Below are positions 42,401-51,687 of a stretch of 64,000 nt of DNA, in pieces; positions within the stretch are counted from its first letter, which is position 1; each line of letters begins with the position of its first letter. The stretch is taken from positions 496,001 through 560,000 of the forward strand of contig OW568877.1 of NCBI GenBank assembly GCA_938743325.2, written 5' to 3'. The notes under the pieces are model-generated. The model saw nothing but the letters and a program-made list of their open reading frames with translations. It did not search any database and was not told where the DNA came from. The DNA comes from Pycnococcus provasolii. Its lineage: Eukaryota > Chlorophyta > Pseudoscourfieldiophyceae > Pseudoscourfieldiales > Pycnococcaceae. The translations under genes and the position numbers were made by a program.

Positions 42401-42794
42401 AGAGTTGTGCATGAATGCGTGTCAGCCGGTATTTTGGCAACGCATGGCGAAACAAGGTGTCGAGGCAGTAGTATGTAGCCCTTGGTTCGACTGCTTAGAT
42501 TTGGTGGTGCCACTCATGGTGAAGGCAACTGCCAAGGTGGTGTGTGTGCACGTGTCGTACAGCTATTATGCTACGATGCCCCGTGCTCGAGCAAGTATGC
42601 TGAAACAATGGATGGACGAAGGCAGGGTTGCAGTGATTAGCAACTTGCCTAGAGTTGGCCGTCAGCGGCAATGTGCGTGGTTGTGTATATTTGCCTCCGT
42701 GGCTATACGCAAACAATTGGTGAGACGAGAGTCTAGTGAAGTGGGGTGGCTGTTCGTGGCCGACCCAGAAGCGCCAATGGCGTTAGTGATTTGA
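36369..42794 (+). CDS. retrotransposon Pol: RT-RNase H-integrase-PHD-Tudor-like-methyltransferase-like
   Basis: The open frame overlaps the Gag end in a different phase; the first ATG is at 36537. Counting from 36369: two hydrophobic stretches (~57-70 and ~137-175); reverse transcriptase ~250-560 with YIDD at ~435; RNase H ~583-705; a ~650-residue region with no clear family; an HHCC zinc motif ~1352-1400; integrase core ~1418-1560 (HVDFAGP, VTSDNGQEF, NGQVERV); a PHD finger ~1727-1775 (CQGCNGD...CDGCGKAWHIWC...CEAC); a Tudor-like domain ~1800-1865 (GRRVMKEFD...FRIRYDDGDEE), close in pattern to the PTM/DIR17 type; and a class-I methyltransferase-like domain ~1978-2117 (VLDPFAGTKAVASYL, VVSNDLNP, VVCSPWFD). 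The reader domains could steer integration and the last domain might modify DNA; both are inferences. Confidence 0.82.
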   Translation: MHGSRRAGTQLTGWLGKRGARAPTGGCAASVKTSPSAEGSREGGKTRRVYGLKRWIMWLGVLWVLAVAMSTPSTGTSASNVNEDATTWAESTGGGTFEDEARRNGWTHPPRRIKWNKSQARRMKKMVDTKHPARRGWMAGAVLTVLLAWLVLFEVKMWLATVVALTLVGGAHVKRQVWAVCTVTSETKVAPRRPARLIDAMTPYGDVGLEESVETRDGWMVASRLTEEQKVELLELLNRNKGAFAWSNDDIPGYSGVDGPFKIDVTDKSVETRQRQRRLNKAEQEKVDEWYQAFQDAGYIREYKLGEHQYGLHAMNTTVAAKKDAKTGEWTDCRVCADSRSVNAITIRDRRGMHRADDQIARLSAAKYITAVDLRKGFNQVPMDPGSIHLTQFWWKGKIYVWERMTFGYVNAAAKFQTVMDRELAVAGLDNETTCYIDDLCVHHDEWNDHLKALERMFAMCNTTGLRLHPDKSKFGLATVEFLGHKVGGNGVTPDEAKVKAIIGMGRPESASDLRSQLGLISYYRSFIPNASAMIEGMRPLLKKGAVWVKGAWTDEHQAQLDELKEKLATPGVGLFHFDDELETHVYTDFSSYGIAAVLAQVGPDGKERLCACISRSLNVHEAKYPSYYGELLAVTWALRTFHPYIWGRHIKLITDHQPLVWLMDSSQKKNAHHTRWALMVEQYDLVVIHRAGASHANADVPSRFPLATEEDNSGARLDDGEERNLGGQVRLATPEEYAEWYTAVARNPGNKATQSDLNLDGVPVTIPNPSPDMASTVGNGKGEEVGRAVAGALIKGEPYGAVAPLRVTMRASVCVSPADKVSHEVCAMVNDAVEDETVETPLTEWRRRLKHVVRGELLPSTDHVGNAIWSSPVVVVEGPGVCGRGVHAAWQSGLQVNMCVSVETYQLREQMRDEYVRARLPPGWVAQRTDSGVEQLWCQAWQDNNANVTELVERTRAVACGAEVVVAGLMADEAELDADTRWWKRIASANAAVVIETHARHARGNWWDGWIESCNRRPVITNVERMDLLAAVLADEGDATTSVAERGTSAHQENKEPSMRKGDATARQMAAVARNVADGISMRDMLQLAREVSEARDEWERSTGTEAQQVGLAAKLWSRNVMPWQGNRPNGAAVASLVCNWDWCLRNPMPSGQEGVKERLDKKGLGYVDANPEVSAARKCMARWARCRVQDEEGKAIAAVCQHEKRNLSQQPVTKTRLPGWPKELRDRFVHAIDGGSELLVQQYETGTEYRVFVPRREENNAEVAAAIASEVTSTAASADPWEDEELMLAMREGGAGAVTDVAKRSRVARRMRSYATKQRDGEMVLLFVPDGRRPREVPPPGKREEVIDLYHRKTGHFGVRRTYELVKLHYWWPGMYRQVATVVGKCAACDLAKARPNRKAGGTELQSLPIQGLFFRWHVDFAGPFNETERGNKYILIFIDAFSKELVAVPTPDRTSSNVAYAFLQHVLSRYGAPAVVTSDNGQEFVGGEFAELLREACIDHRTTSRNHPQANGQVERVVQTVKESLKRLTVDAEEHRDWDVLLMWVVLGYRCSKQASSGMSPFEVVYGTEPQLAIGHGGAFADELVYEGVEEDDAKRATETTAVSLLKRAVAMKKMVATIDSNLKVAQHRDSLRYAQLRDGTYWRKLRKFEVGDFVYVARAHAKGLEAKVMRTVLRVKEARSEDVFVLEGRDGATIVEQAVNMAPCHLPDLDGTVDGTLLKAAWRCQGCNGDREHSKMIVCDGCGKAWHIWCVTPPLKVVPQTTWVCEACSMLGYQPSPSTFGDGAYRPPPTVTARLRDERGLALHGRRVMKEFDVGPGVKEQHEGTVLFEATAHPPYRFRIRYDDGDEETMYEAEVRKYLLPSSGEVNKDKSDNVKQDTRVTRLRSTRGSHVAAALAWKNETMLCKSKEVLPLMDNVVLAKLMQELQPGCSARTVSNMARAVALMQTPRALPCVTTVPGALEQLWEHVALDKFEWVLDPFAGTKAVASYLSGQEVRVVSNDLNPGHGAELCMNACQPVFWQRMAKQGVEAVVCSPWFDCLDLVVPLMVKATAKVVCVHVSYSYYATMPRARASMLKQWMDEGRVAVISNLPRVGRQRQCAWLCIFASVAIRKQLVRRESSEVGWLFVADPEAPMALVI

Positions 42795-42941
42795 ACAAAT
42801 GTGTGTGGTGAATGCGTACCGTGGCCATACCCTGAGTTGGTTTCGGTTGTGCGCTGATACGGTGTGACATTTCCAGCGATATCACAACCGAGGCGGTGGG
42901 GTCGAAGGTGACGCTGTGACGCGGTAGTGCGTCGTGACAGC
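42795..42941. other. short non-coding tail between Pol and the 3' LTR
   Basis: 147 bp. GAGGCGGTGGGG at about 42890-42901 is the best polypurine-tract candidate. It is followed by the 40-bp copy of the LTR end and GC. No further gene. Confidence 0.5.
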
Positions 42942-43634
42942 TGTCGCGCGGCATGGCGGTGTGGTGGCGCAGTGGTGCGGTGGTGAGTGGTGTGTGTGTG
43001 GAATAAGTGCCTCCAACCTTCTAGAGTTGGTGAGGGTTTGGGCCCCCTCAAGATAAATATGGGTGAGTGTGGATGATTCGGGGATACGTTATCAGGATGA
43101 CGTATCAGCAAGAAAATCCACATTAATGTGGATTTTCTTGGTCCCCGTGAAGTGCGGACAAAAATGACATTAATGTCATTTTTGTCCGCTGTTCATGGGG
43201 ACTTGCAAGGTCACGTGATGTGGACAGGTGAGGTGCCCCGAGTGGAGGTTGCCCGTTGCAAGGCGGCCCCGTGTGGAGGTTGCCTATTGCAAGGTGGCCC
43301 CACGGTTGTGTGTGGTGGGCTGTGGTTGTATGGGTTTCCCTGCTGCCATTGTCAACGCGTTTTTGTGTACGCACGAGTGGCGTACGCTTGTTGACCGGTG
43401 AAGAGAGAGAGAGAGAGAGAGTTTTAAGTGTAACTTGGCTCCGGCCTTGTGGAGTTAGGGTGGTAAAACAACTAGGGTTGTCCGTTGTCGCCTGGTCGAG
43501 CCTCGTGGGCTCGCCTGGGGTGGTGGTGGTGGCGCTGGTGGTGTGGAGGGAGATTGTGAGTAGTGTGTGACGTGAGTTAGTTACATTTCTTTTTGGTCGA
43601 AGGTGACGCTGTGACGCGGTAGTGCGTCGTGACA
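42942..43634 (+). repeat. 3' LTR (693 bp)
   Basis: Starts TGTCGCGCGG and ends GTCGTGACA. The last 40 bp (43595-43634) also occur directly before this LTR (about 42901-42940), separated from it by GC. That junction, LTR end-GC-LTR start, resembles a head-to-tail LTR joint. Confidence 0.82.
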
Positions 43635-44078
43635 TGGACGTGGGATCCAGAACGTGCGTGGGAACACGACTTCCCCTCGCGGTGGGAGGGTCTTCGGGAC
43701 GACGTACCTGAGGAAAGCATGCCGCGCACTGTGCCACCACCGCCACCTCCAGCTGGCGATGTGCCTCCGCCACCACCGTTGCCATCTGAACAAGCTGTGC
43801 CACCGCCGCCACTGCCGCCACCTCCAGGTGTGCCACCGCCGCCGCCGCCACTGCCAGATTCGAAGGGGAAGCGGAAAGTCGAATGGGCGGAACTGCTGGA
43901 GTCTGAGACTGAGTCGGATCAGTCTGATGGGGACTCTGAAGGAAAGGGTCCCGGGCAGACAGGGAATCGGGCCGGTCCCTCTATTTTCACCCGATCAAGG
44001 GGGAGGTCTGATCTAGCCTCGCTCGCCCAGGCCGCCGAGGTTGCGTCTGGCGACGACGTAGTGTTGTACGGTGACTGA
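43635..44078 (+). pseudogene. mariner-type transposase, 3' part (proline-rich tail)
   Basis: Starts at the duplicated TGGA after the LTR element and is in the same reading phase as the 5' part. It encodes a short Trp/charged segment, then Pro-run repeats (PPPPPPAGDVPPPPPLP type), a basic KGKRKVEW motif that could be a nuclear signal, and an acidic Ser/Asp tail ending before the right TIR. A Pro-rich C-terminal tail of this size is unusual for mariner transposases. Confidence 0.75.
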
Positions 44079-44090
44079 TAATTGTTGTAA

Positions 44091-44192
44091 CCAAATGAGG
44101 CCTACCATAGGTTCCGTGGAGAACAAACGGCGTCCAAAACAACCCCGAAACGGTGAAGTTATCGGGTGGGCGAGCAGTTCTTTCCAGGATAC
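44091..44192 (-). repeat. right terminal inverted repeat of the mariner-type element
   Basis: 102 bp, inverted copy of 30336-30437, followed by TA at 44193-44194. Confidence 0.92.
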
Positions 44193-44194
44193 TA

Positions 44195-46577
<2,383 letters not shown>

Positions 46578-46870
46578 TTTTTAGAGTGAGAAGTGTTATA
46601 GCGGAGCCCCATCCATTTTTTTCCCCCGTTTCCTAACCCTTTAAAATGGTCCCCTAGGAAGTACAATTTTTAACGGTCCTTAACGGTCTTTAACGGTATT
46701 ATTATGAGATCAAACAAATGCTGTGATAAGATTTCGGTTAAGATTGACCTTATCCTTTCTTGTCGTCAACAGCGAAGCTGCTCTTCCTACGGTGCTCCCT
46801 CGTTCTACAGTCGATTCGCGCGTGCCTCGGCACGTGCCCCCCCAGTATTATACAACATAAGAAAAGCGTC

Positions 46871-47353
46871 ATGAAAATCAGCTGCCTGAAAACATCTGCC
46901 TCGACGGTCTCTGCCAGGTCTGCCGCGCCTCTGCCGCGCCATGTTCGCGTCACCGCCTCCTCTGGTGCCGGAGGCATGAAGAATCGCGTTCAAGATGCGG
47001 TGGGCGTTGCGGCATTGCTCGCCGCGGGAACCGTCTTCAGCCAGGTGCTCACCCCACCCGCGTCCATGGCGGGAGGTGACCTCGCGCTTGGCGCGCAGGT
47101 CTTCAACAACAACTGTGCCGCCTGTCATCTTGGTGGTGGCAACAGCGTCGTCCCCGCTCGCACTCTCGCCAAGGCTGATATCACCGAGGGGCTTGGTGGA
47201 TTTGATGAAGCCAAGATCATCTACCAGGTTCAGAATGGAAAGAACGCGATGCCAGCTTGGGCGGATCGCCTCGAGGAGGATGAAATTGAAGGGGTGGCGA
47301 GCTACGTCTTTGACTGCGCAAGCAACAATAAGTGGGGAAAGAGCTGCGGTTGA
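46871..47353 (+). CDS. petJ: plastid cytochrome c6
   Basis: 160 aa from ATG 46871. The basic Ser/Ala-rich stromal transit part is followed by a hydrophobic thylakoid signal (VGVAALLAAGTVFSQVL) and an ASMAGGD cleavage region. The mature ~88-residue protein starts GDLALGAQVFNNNCAACH: CAACH is the c-type heme site. The distal Met ligand is in NAMPAW, and the C terminus is VASYVFDCASNNKWGKSCG. Cytochrome c6 carries electrons from cytochrome b6f to photosystem I in algae, typically replacing plastocyanin when copper is low. A Cys pair near the C terminus (FDC, SCG) is not typical of the family and might form a disulfide. The frame is open again after the TGA stop; see findings. Confidence 0.92.
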   Translation: MKISCLKTSASTVSARSAAPLPRHVRVTASSGAGGMKNRVQDAVGVAALLAAGTVFSQVLTPPASMAGGDLALGAQVFNNNCAACHLGGGNSVVPARTLAKADITEGLGGFDEAKIIYQVQNGKNAMPAWADRLEEDEIEGVASYVFDCASNNKWGKSCG

Positions 47354-48636
47354 ACCGAGGCTTCTGTTGGTGCTGTTACGACGACGAATGTTGATGCCAG
47401 GAATGTGCGTGTAAAACCACCAACGAGACGATTCATCGCATTGGCGGTGAAGAAGAAGAAGGTGGAGGAGGACGATGGGGATGGTGGTGAGGAATACGTT
47501 GCAATCATCAAGAGTTCTGAGAAGGATCAAAACGACTTGCTCGTCTTGTCGATTTGATGAATGATGAGGTGGTCACGACTGAACGGAGTGTGCAACATAA
47601 TAATATTAATATATTATTAACCATGCACGTTATACAGGACTTCTACAAACATTACGATTCTCTGCTACTACTCACTGACTCCCTCGGTCACACTATCGTA
47701 CAGTCTTAGGGAGTGCGCGATTATTCTAGTCTTCACTCCAGCCTGGACCCGGCGAGCTAGGGGTTGGGGTGGCCGATTCCCAAGTCCCAAGGAGCTGCCT
47801 TTGCCCAATGCAAACGCGGTTGACAATGTGCTAAAGCACAAAGCACATTGTGCGCACAGGTTGTACGCACTGCTCGAAAAATGAAAAAACAAGGTTTGCG
47901 ACAGAACTCGTCGTCTGTAGTGAATTCCTCACCAGCCTGAATGAACGTCGTCCGGACACTTTATTCGTCGCATTTTTTGTGTGGGCGGAATGCACGGGCC
48001 CATTTCGAGTCATGCAAATATTTGCATTTTCCGCATAAGATTCGGACAATGGACGACGGGCAACGCACGACGAGCCTCGACAGGCCGCGCACGACGACCA
48101 ACCCTAACCCACCACGACAAGGCGGGATCCGACGCCTCTTGAAAAATGGAGGAAAAAGGCAAGGAAAAGGCGACAAATCCAGGAGGAAACCGCTGTTCTT
48201 GTCCCAACAGAAACGGGAGGGAAAACAACAGGGTCCCGAGGGGAGATACGGCGAGACGAAAACGCAACGAAACGCAACCGTCGCAGCGAAACGGCCTTGC
48301 ACTTGCAGCACATTGAATCGAGGGATTTTCTCCTTGACGCTTAAAGGTACGAGTCGACGACATCACACGAGCACCACGAATGAACGTGGGATCCAGTGGC
48401 CAGTGGGAATTTTCATCCACCACAACCGGCAACCACCTCGTATCAAATGCTGAATGCTGAGGGCCTTGAGGGGAGAGGTGGTTGGACCGAGATGCAGACA
48501 CCTCTGGGATGCATCTTGCGGTCCATATGAACTTTGGTCCCAACAAAATTGCCGCTCCCTCCAGCAACCTGGTGCCTGTGGTGTGGTGTTGAGTGACATC
48601 TTCCCACACACTTTACTCCACCTTACAGCTCTAGAT
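47354..48636. other. 1.28-kb intergenic region between cytochrome c6 and the F-box gene
   Basis: The first ~204 bases continue open in the cytochrome c6 frame after its stop (to TGA at about 47555). An AT-rich patch with an ATTAATAT palindrome is at 47597-47622. A TGCAAATATTTGCA palindrome is at about 48012-48025. CCAACCCTAACCC is at about 48099. The frames of 100-200 codons here (for example 47941-48453 plus) lack coding character or a family. Confidence 0.5.
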
Positions 48637-49968
48637 ATGCTCATGGCGCCCTCGTCTCCCTCGTCTCTCTCCGGGGGGACGTTTGACTTAAGCCAAGTTA
48701 ATAATAACAACTTGGCCTCTCCTGGGTTGGGTTGGCAAGGGTTGGCCGCCTCACCTTTCCCTTGTTCAGGAAGATTTCAATCCTCGCAATCTGCGATTGT
48801 GGATCCCTCCTACACAGGTGAGTCCCCTCAGCCTGAGAAGGAATCTGAGGTGTACGATTTCGCCTCTGGTGCCATGATGGATGCCTCTGGTGCGATGGAT
48901 GTCGATGGCGTGGATGTGGTGGTGCCGCAAAACAATGCTTCCTTCGGGATGCCTCGCACAACAACCAACCGCGTCGACAATGCCGCACATAAGTCATCGA
49001 CATCATGCAGCCAACAAACGTCGACGCACACTCCTGTCCTAGGAGCCATACCAAGAGACATCTTGAAGAACGTCTTCTGCTTCCTGCAGCTACGAGATCT
49101 CGCCACGGCCAGCAACGTGTGCCGAGAGTGGAGGGAAGTTATCGTCACGGAGAAAAACGTCGTGTTCGGCGTGTGCCCCGCCGAGGCGGTGGAGATGGGA
49201 ATCGGAACGCAGACGAACGCATCACTGCTGCCCCCAGGCGTACTGTACGTGCTGCGTGTCGCCGCGCTCGCGGGCGTCACGACTTGCAGCAGCATGCTAG
49301 GCGCGCAGGCGCTCAGCCTGGGGTACGTATCCAAAGCTCTCAAGTGGTGGCGACGCGCAGCCCGCGAGGGAGACCGCACCGCCGCGCTCCAGGCTGGTTT
49401 GCTGCTCATCCGCACAGCCGCAGCCAGGCACGCGAAACGATCCAAGTCGTACGCCAACCTCTGCGAGCTGGCACTCGCGGGATCCGCGGCTGCCGCCGAC
49501 GCCGCGCGCACACAACACAACCGCGACGACGAGGATAGCCGACAAACGGACGTGGATATGAAGCCGTGCGATGCCGACACTGCCACGGCGGATTATAAGG
49601 TGCCCGCTGGCCCGTTTGGAACGCCGTCGGCGGACGACGCGCTGCACCTCGACTCGTGGGCCGACATGCTCGGCGACACGGACACGGAAGTGATCGGCGT
49701 GATGACGCAGGCTTGGGTCAAGGCCGTCGCTGATGGCACCGCCGCCGCTGGCGATGCATCCCTTCTGTCCGAGGTGATCGCGCTGTTCGTGCAGGCTGCG
49801 CACCCTCTTTGCAAGGATCCCGCGGTGACGGCGGAGGCGGCGGTGATGCTCTCTCGCATCTACGGTGCACGTGGCGAGAAGGAGCATGCAAGGCAATGGC
49901 TCGTGCTCGGCGCCGCGAGGGGAAGCTTGGAGGCACGCCAGCTGCTTGCGGCGGCGAACAACGCGTAG
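48637..49968 (+). CDS. F-box protein with Sel1-like repeats
   Basis: 443 aa from ATG 48637. A disordered Ser/Pro/Asn N terminus (~1-135) is followed by an F-box (~140-180: AIPRDILKNVFCFLQLRDLA, then SNVCREWREVI). A helical region with Sel1-like repeats follows: ALSLGYVSKALKWWRRAARE (~225) and, near the end, EKEHARQWLVLGAARGSLEA. F-box proteins link SKP1-CUL1 ubiquitin ligases to their targets, and Sel1/TPR-like repeats commonly hold the partner. The combination F-box plus Sel1 is known in plants and algae. The target is unknown. Confidence 0.75.
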   Translation: MLMAPSSPSSLSGGTFDLSQVNNNNLASPGLGWQGLAASPFPCSGRFQSSQSAIVDPSYTGESPQPEKESEVYDFASGAMMDASGAMDVDGVDVVVPQNNASFGMPRTTTNRVDNAAHKSSTSCSQQTSTHTPVLGAIPRDILKNVFCFLQLRDLATASNVCREWREVIVTEKNVVFGVCPAEAVEMGIGTQTNASLLPPGVLYVLRVAALAGVTTCSSMLGAQALSLGYVSKALKWWRRAAREGDRTAALQAGLLLIRTAAARHAKRSKSYANLCELALAGSAAAADAARTQHNRDDEDSRQTDVDMKPCDADTATADYKVPAGPFGTPSADDALHLDSWADMLGDTDTEVIGVMTQAWVKAVADGTAAAGDASLLSEVIALFVQAAHPLCKDPAVTAEAAVMLSRIYGARGEKEHARQWLVLGAARGSLEARQLLAAANNA

Positions 49969-50192
49969 TCAGCTTGGGCCTCGTGCGAAGACAACGGAGC
50001 GCGAACAGGTCACATCATCGTCAGCACCATCCTCGTGGCGAAGATGACGAAAAGTTTTGTATGAGAAAAGAAATGATAGAGGGGATCAAGGCCCATCGAA
50101 CGTAAAATGAAAGAGTTGAAGAAGAAGGTAGCAAAAAAATATAACGTGTTAGAAATCTACTTGAGTACATAAGAAAAATAAAACCTGGTCAT

Positions 50193-51506
50193 TCAACTCG
50201 GCAACTTTCCCGCCGACGACGTGCGGCGCATGCCACCATTACGAGAATTCGCGTGAGACTCGTCGCGAATCAGGCCGTTGACGTACAAATTCCACATAGC
50301 CTGCTTGCACCTCGTTCCGAGCGTTTCGAGCACGGGATGTAGGCGAAGCAGCTGAGGAGCGCAGTGCAGCGTGGATGCGGTGAGCAAGCTGAGCATCAGC
50401 GGGATGGAGAGCGTCACCGCGAACGACGCCGACGTTGCGCGGTGCGACGACAGCGACGCTCGGTGCGGCCAGATGGGAGCGCCGAGTGTGATGCCGAGCC
50501 GCTGGTCGGACCAGTACTCCTTCAAGAACAGAAACTTGTGCAGACAAAGGTTCTTCAGTGCGATGTGCTCGTGGTTCAATGGCGAAGGCGATATGCTGTC
50601 CGCCCTTACTTCGTCCAAGCCTATGGGAGAAAGCACAAACCGCATGTGAGCCTCGTCGAGATGGTCGAGCGCCGTGCCGAAGCCGTCGCTCACCTGCTGG
50701 AGCTGCAAGGCGAGACGAAACAGAAGGACGTTCATAATCACGCACGACAGCGCGATGTGCGGGTTGCGCACCAAACTGCACGTGATCATGAGAAGGACGT
50801 GTGCAAGAAGCGCGGTGGACACGCTGCGATGACCAACCGCATCTCTGCCCGTCTCAAACTCGAGCTGGCTGTTGTTGGCGTCCACCTCGCCCACCGCACC
50901 TCCCGCCAGTTTCGAGAGCTCACTGCGAAGCCGCGTGAGCTCACTCTGCCACGCAACCAGGCTTCTGTCGGTGGCCACGACGCTCTCCGTCGTCGCGCCT
51001 GCAACTCGAATGTGGTGTGTCTCCACGAAATCGTAGAGCGAACTCTTGTAGAACTCGTGCAGTCTGTCCGTCACGGACAAGTATCCAGACCAAGCGGCTA
51101 CCATCAGCGGCGCGCATATACTCGTCACGAGCGCGACTCTCTTGAGCAGCCTCGTGACTGGGTGTCTCCTCGCTCTTGAGCTGTTGACCCAACGCTGCAA
51201 GCCTGCCCTTCTCTCAGCCATCAGCCGCAAGTTTCTCACGTTGCGGTGATTGCTATTTGGGGCTGTGTTATTGTGATCTGCAGATTCTCCGAGAGTCATC
51301 CGAGAGTCGTTTGCATCATCGTGCACGTCAACCAAAGCCGTAGGACCGTTCAAAGCAGGATGGCCGTTCCCCACTCCGTGCAAGTTGTCCGCAGGGTTAT
51401 TGCCGGCCGATAAGCCGAACGAAGATGCAGAGCTGCTGCTGTTATGCCTATGCCTGTGGGAGGCAAGGCCGTGGCCGTGGAGGTGGCCTGGGAACGACGA
51501 CGACAT
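50193..51506 (-). CDS. multi-pass membrane protein, unknown family
   Basis: 437 aa from ATG 51506. A long His/Ser/Asn-rich N terminus (~1-115) precedes a basic stretch and a first membrane helix (~130-150, VALVTSICAPLMVAAWSGYL). A helical lumenal or cytosolic segment, two helices around residues 233-270 (LLAHVLLMITCSLV; CVIMNVLLFRLALQL) and another near 375-395 (SFAVTLSIPLMLSLLTAS) follow. The C-terminal tail is basic. No catalytic or transporter signature is seen. Convergent with the F-box gene. A GTTAGGGTTT tract lies upstream at about 51653-51675. Confidence 0.6.
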   Translation of the reverse strand: MSSSFPGHLHGHGLASHRHRHNSSSSASSFGLSAGNNPADNLHGVGNGHPALNGPTALVDVHDDANDSRMTLGESADHNNTAPNSNHRNVRNLRLMAERRAGLQRWVNSSRARRHPVTRLLKRVALVTSICAPLMVAAWSGYLSVTDRLHEFYKSSLYDFVETHHIRVAGATTESVVATDRSLVAWQSELTRLRSELSKLAGGAVGEVDANNSQLEFETGRDAVGHRSVSTALLAHVLLMITCSLVRNPHIALSCVIMNVLLFRLALQLQQVSDGFGTALDHLDEAHMRFVLSPIGLDEVRADSISPSPLNHEHIALKNLCLHKFLFLKEYWSDQRLGITLGAPIWPHRASLSSHRATSASFAVTLSIPLMLSLLTASTLHCAPQLLRLHPVLETLGTRCKQAMWNLYVNGLIRDESHANSRNGGMRRTSSAGKLPS

Positions 51507-51687
51507 GGAGACTTACGAGCTGACAGGAAAAATCAATCTGCGAAAAAATAAAACGTCTTCGAAGTCAAACAACATAAGAAAATAGGTGGGGAAAATGATA
51601 AAAGGCGAAAAGAGCAAACTACACTCGGACCGCACAATTCCATCGCCCTGGTTAGGGTTTGGGATAGGGTTAGCGATCGCACAGATA

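Larger units (their letters stand above)
32054..43634 (+). mobile_element. Ty3/gypsy-like LTR retrotransposon with PHD, Tudor-like and methyltransferase-like domains
   Basis: The element begins TGTCGC and ends CGTGACA, inside an exact TGGA duplication (32050-32053 and 43635-43638). Parts: 5' LTR from 32054, leader to 33951, Gag with protease 33952-36462, and Pol in an overlapping frame to 42794, followed by the 3' LTR. The domain order protease-RT-RNase H-integrase places it with Ty3/gypsy. Both long frames look whole, and the 653 bp shared by the LTRs appear identical by eye, so the insertion is very recent on an evolutionary scale. Family members express Pol through frameshifting or related recoding. 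The LTR ends are asymmetric, as described in the LTR entries. Confidence 0.88.
30336..44192 (+). mobile_element. Tc1/mariner-type DNA transposon with 102-bp TIRs, hosting an LTR-element insertion
   Basis: The left TIR 30336-30437 and the reverse complement of 44091-44192 appear identical over 102 bp (GTATCCTGGAAAG...CCTCATTTGG). TA dinucleotides flank both ends (30334-30335 and 44193-44194), as expected for the superfamily. Without the nested element the transposon would be about 2.27 kb, with a single transposase gene read on plus. Identical TIRs indicate a recent arrival; the LTR element inserted later still. It sits between the stop of the Cys-rich secreted protein and the Cpn60 promoter without breaking a host gene. 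Confidence 0.92.

Noticed and set aside
42662-43851. Minus-strand frames across the 3' LTR
   Set aside because: The same sequence appears at the 5' LTR (32235 onward), so they are translations of repeat DNA, not host genes.
47941-48453. 170-codon plus frame between cytochrome c6 and the F-box gene
   Set aside because: Composition is basic/low-complexity, no motif, no conserved-looking block, and other frames in the interval are equally long.
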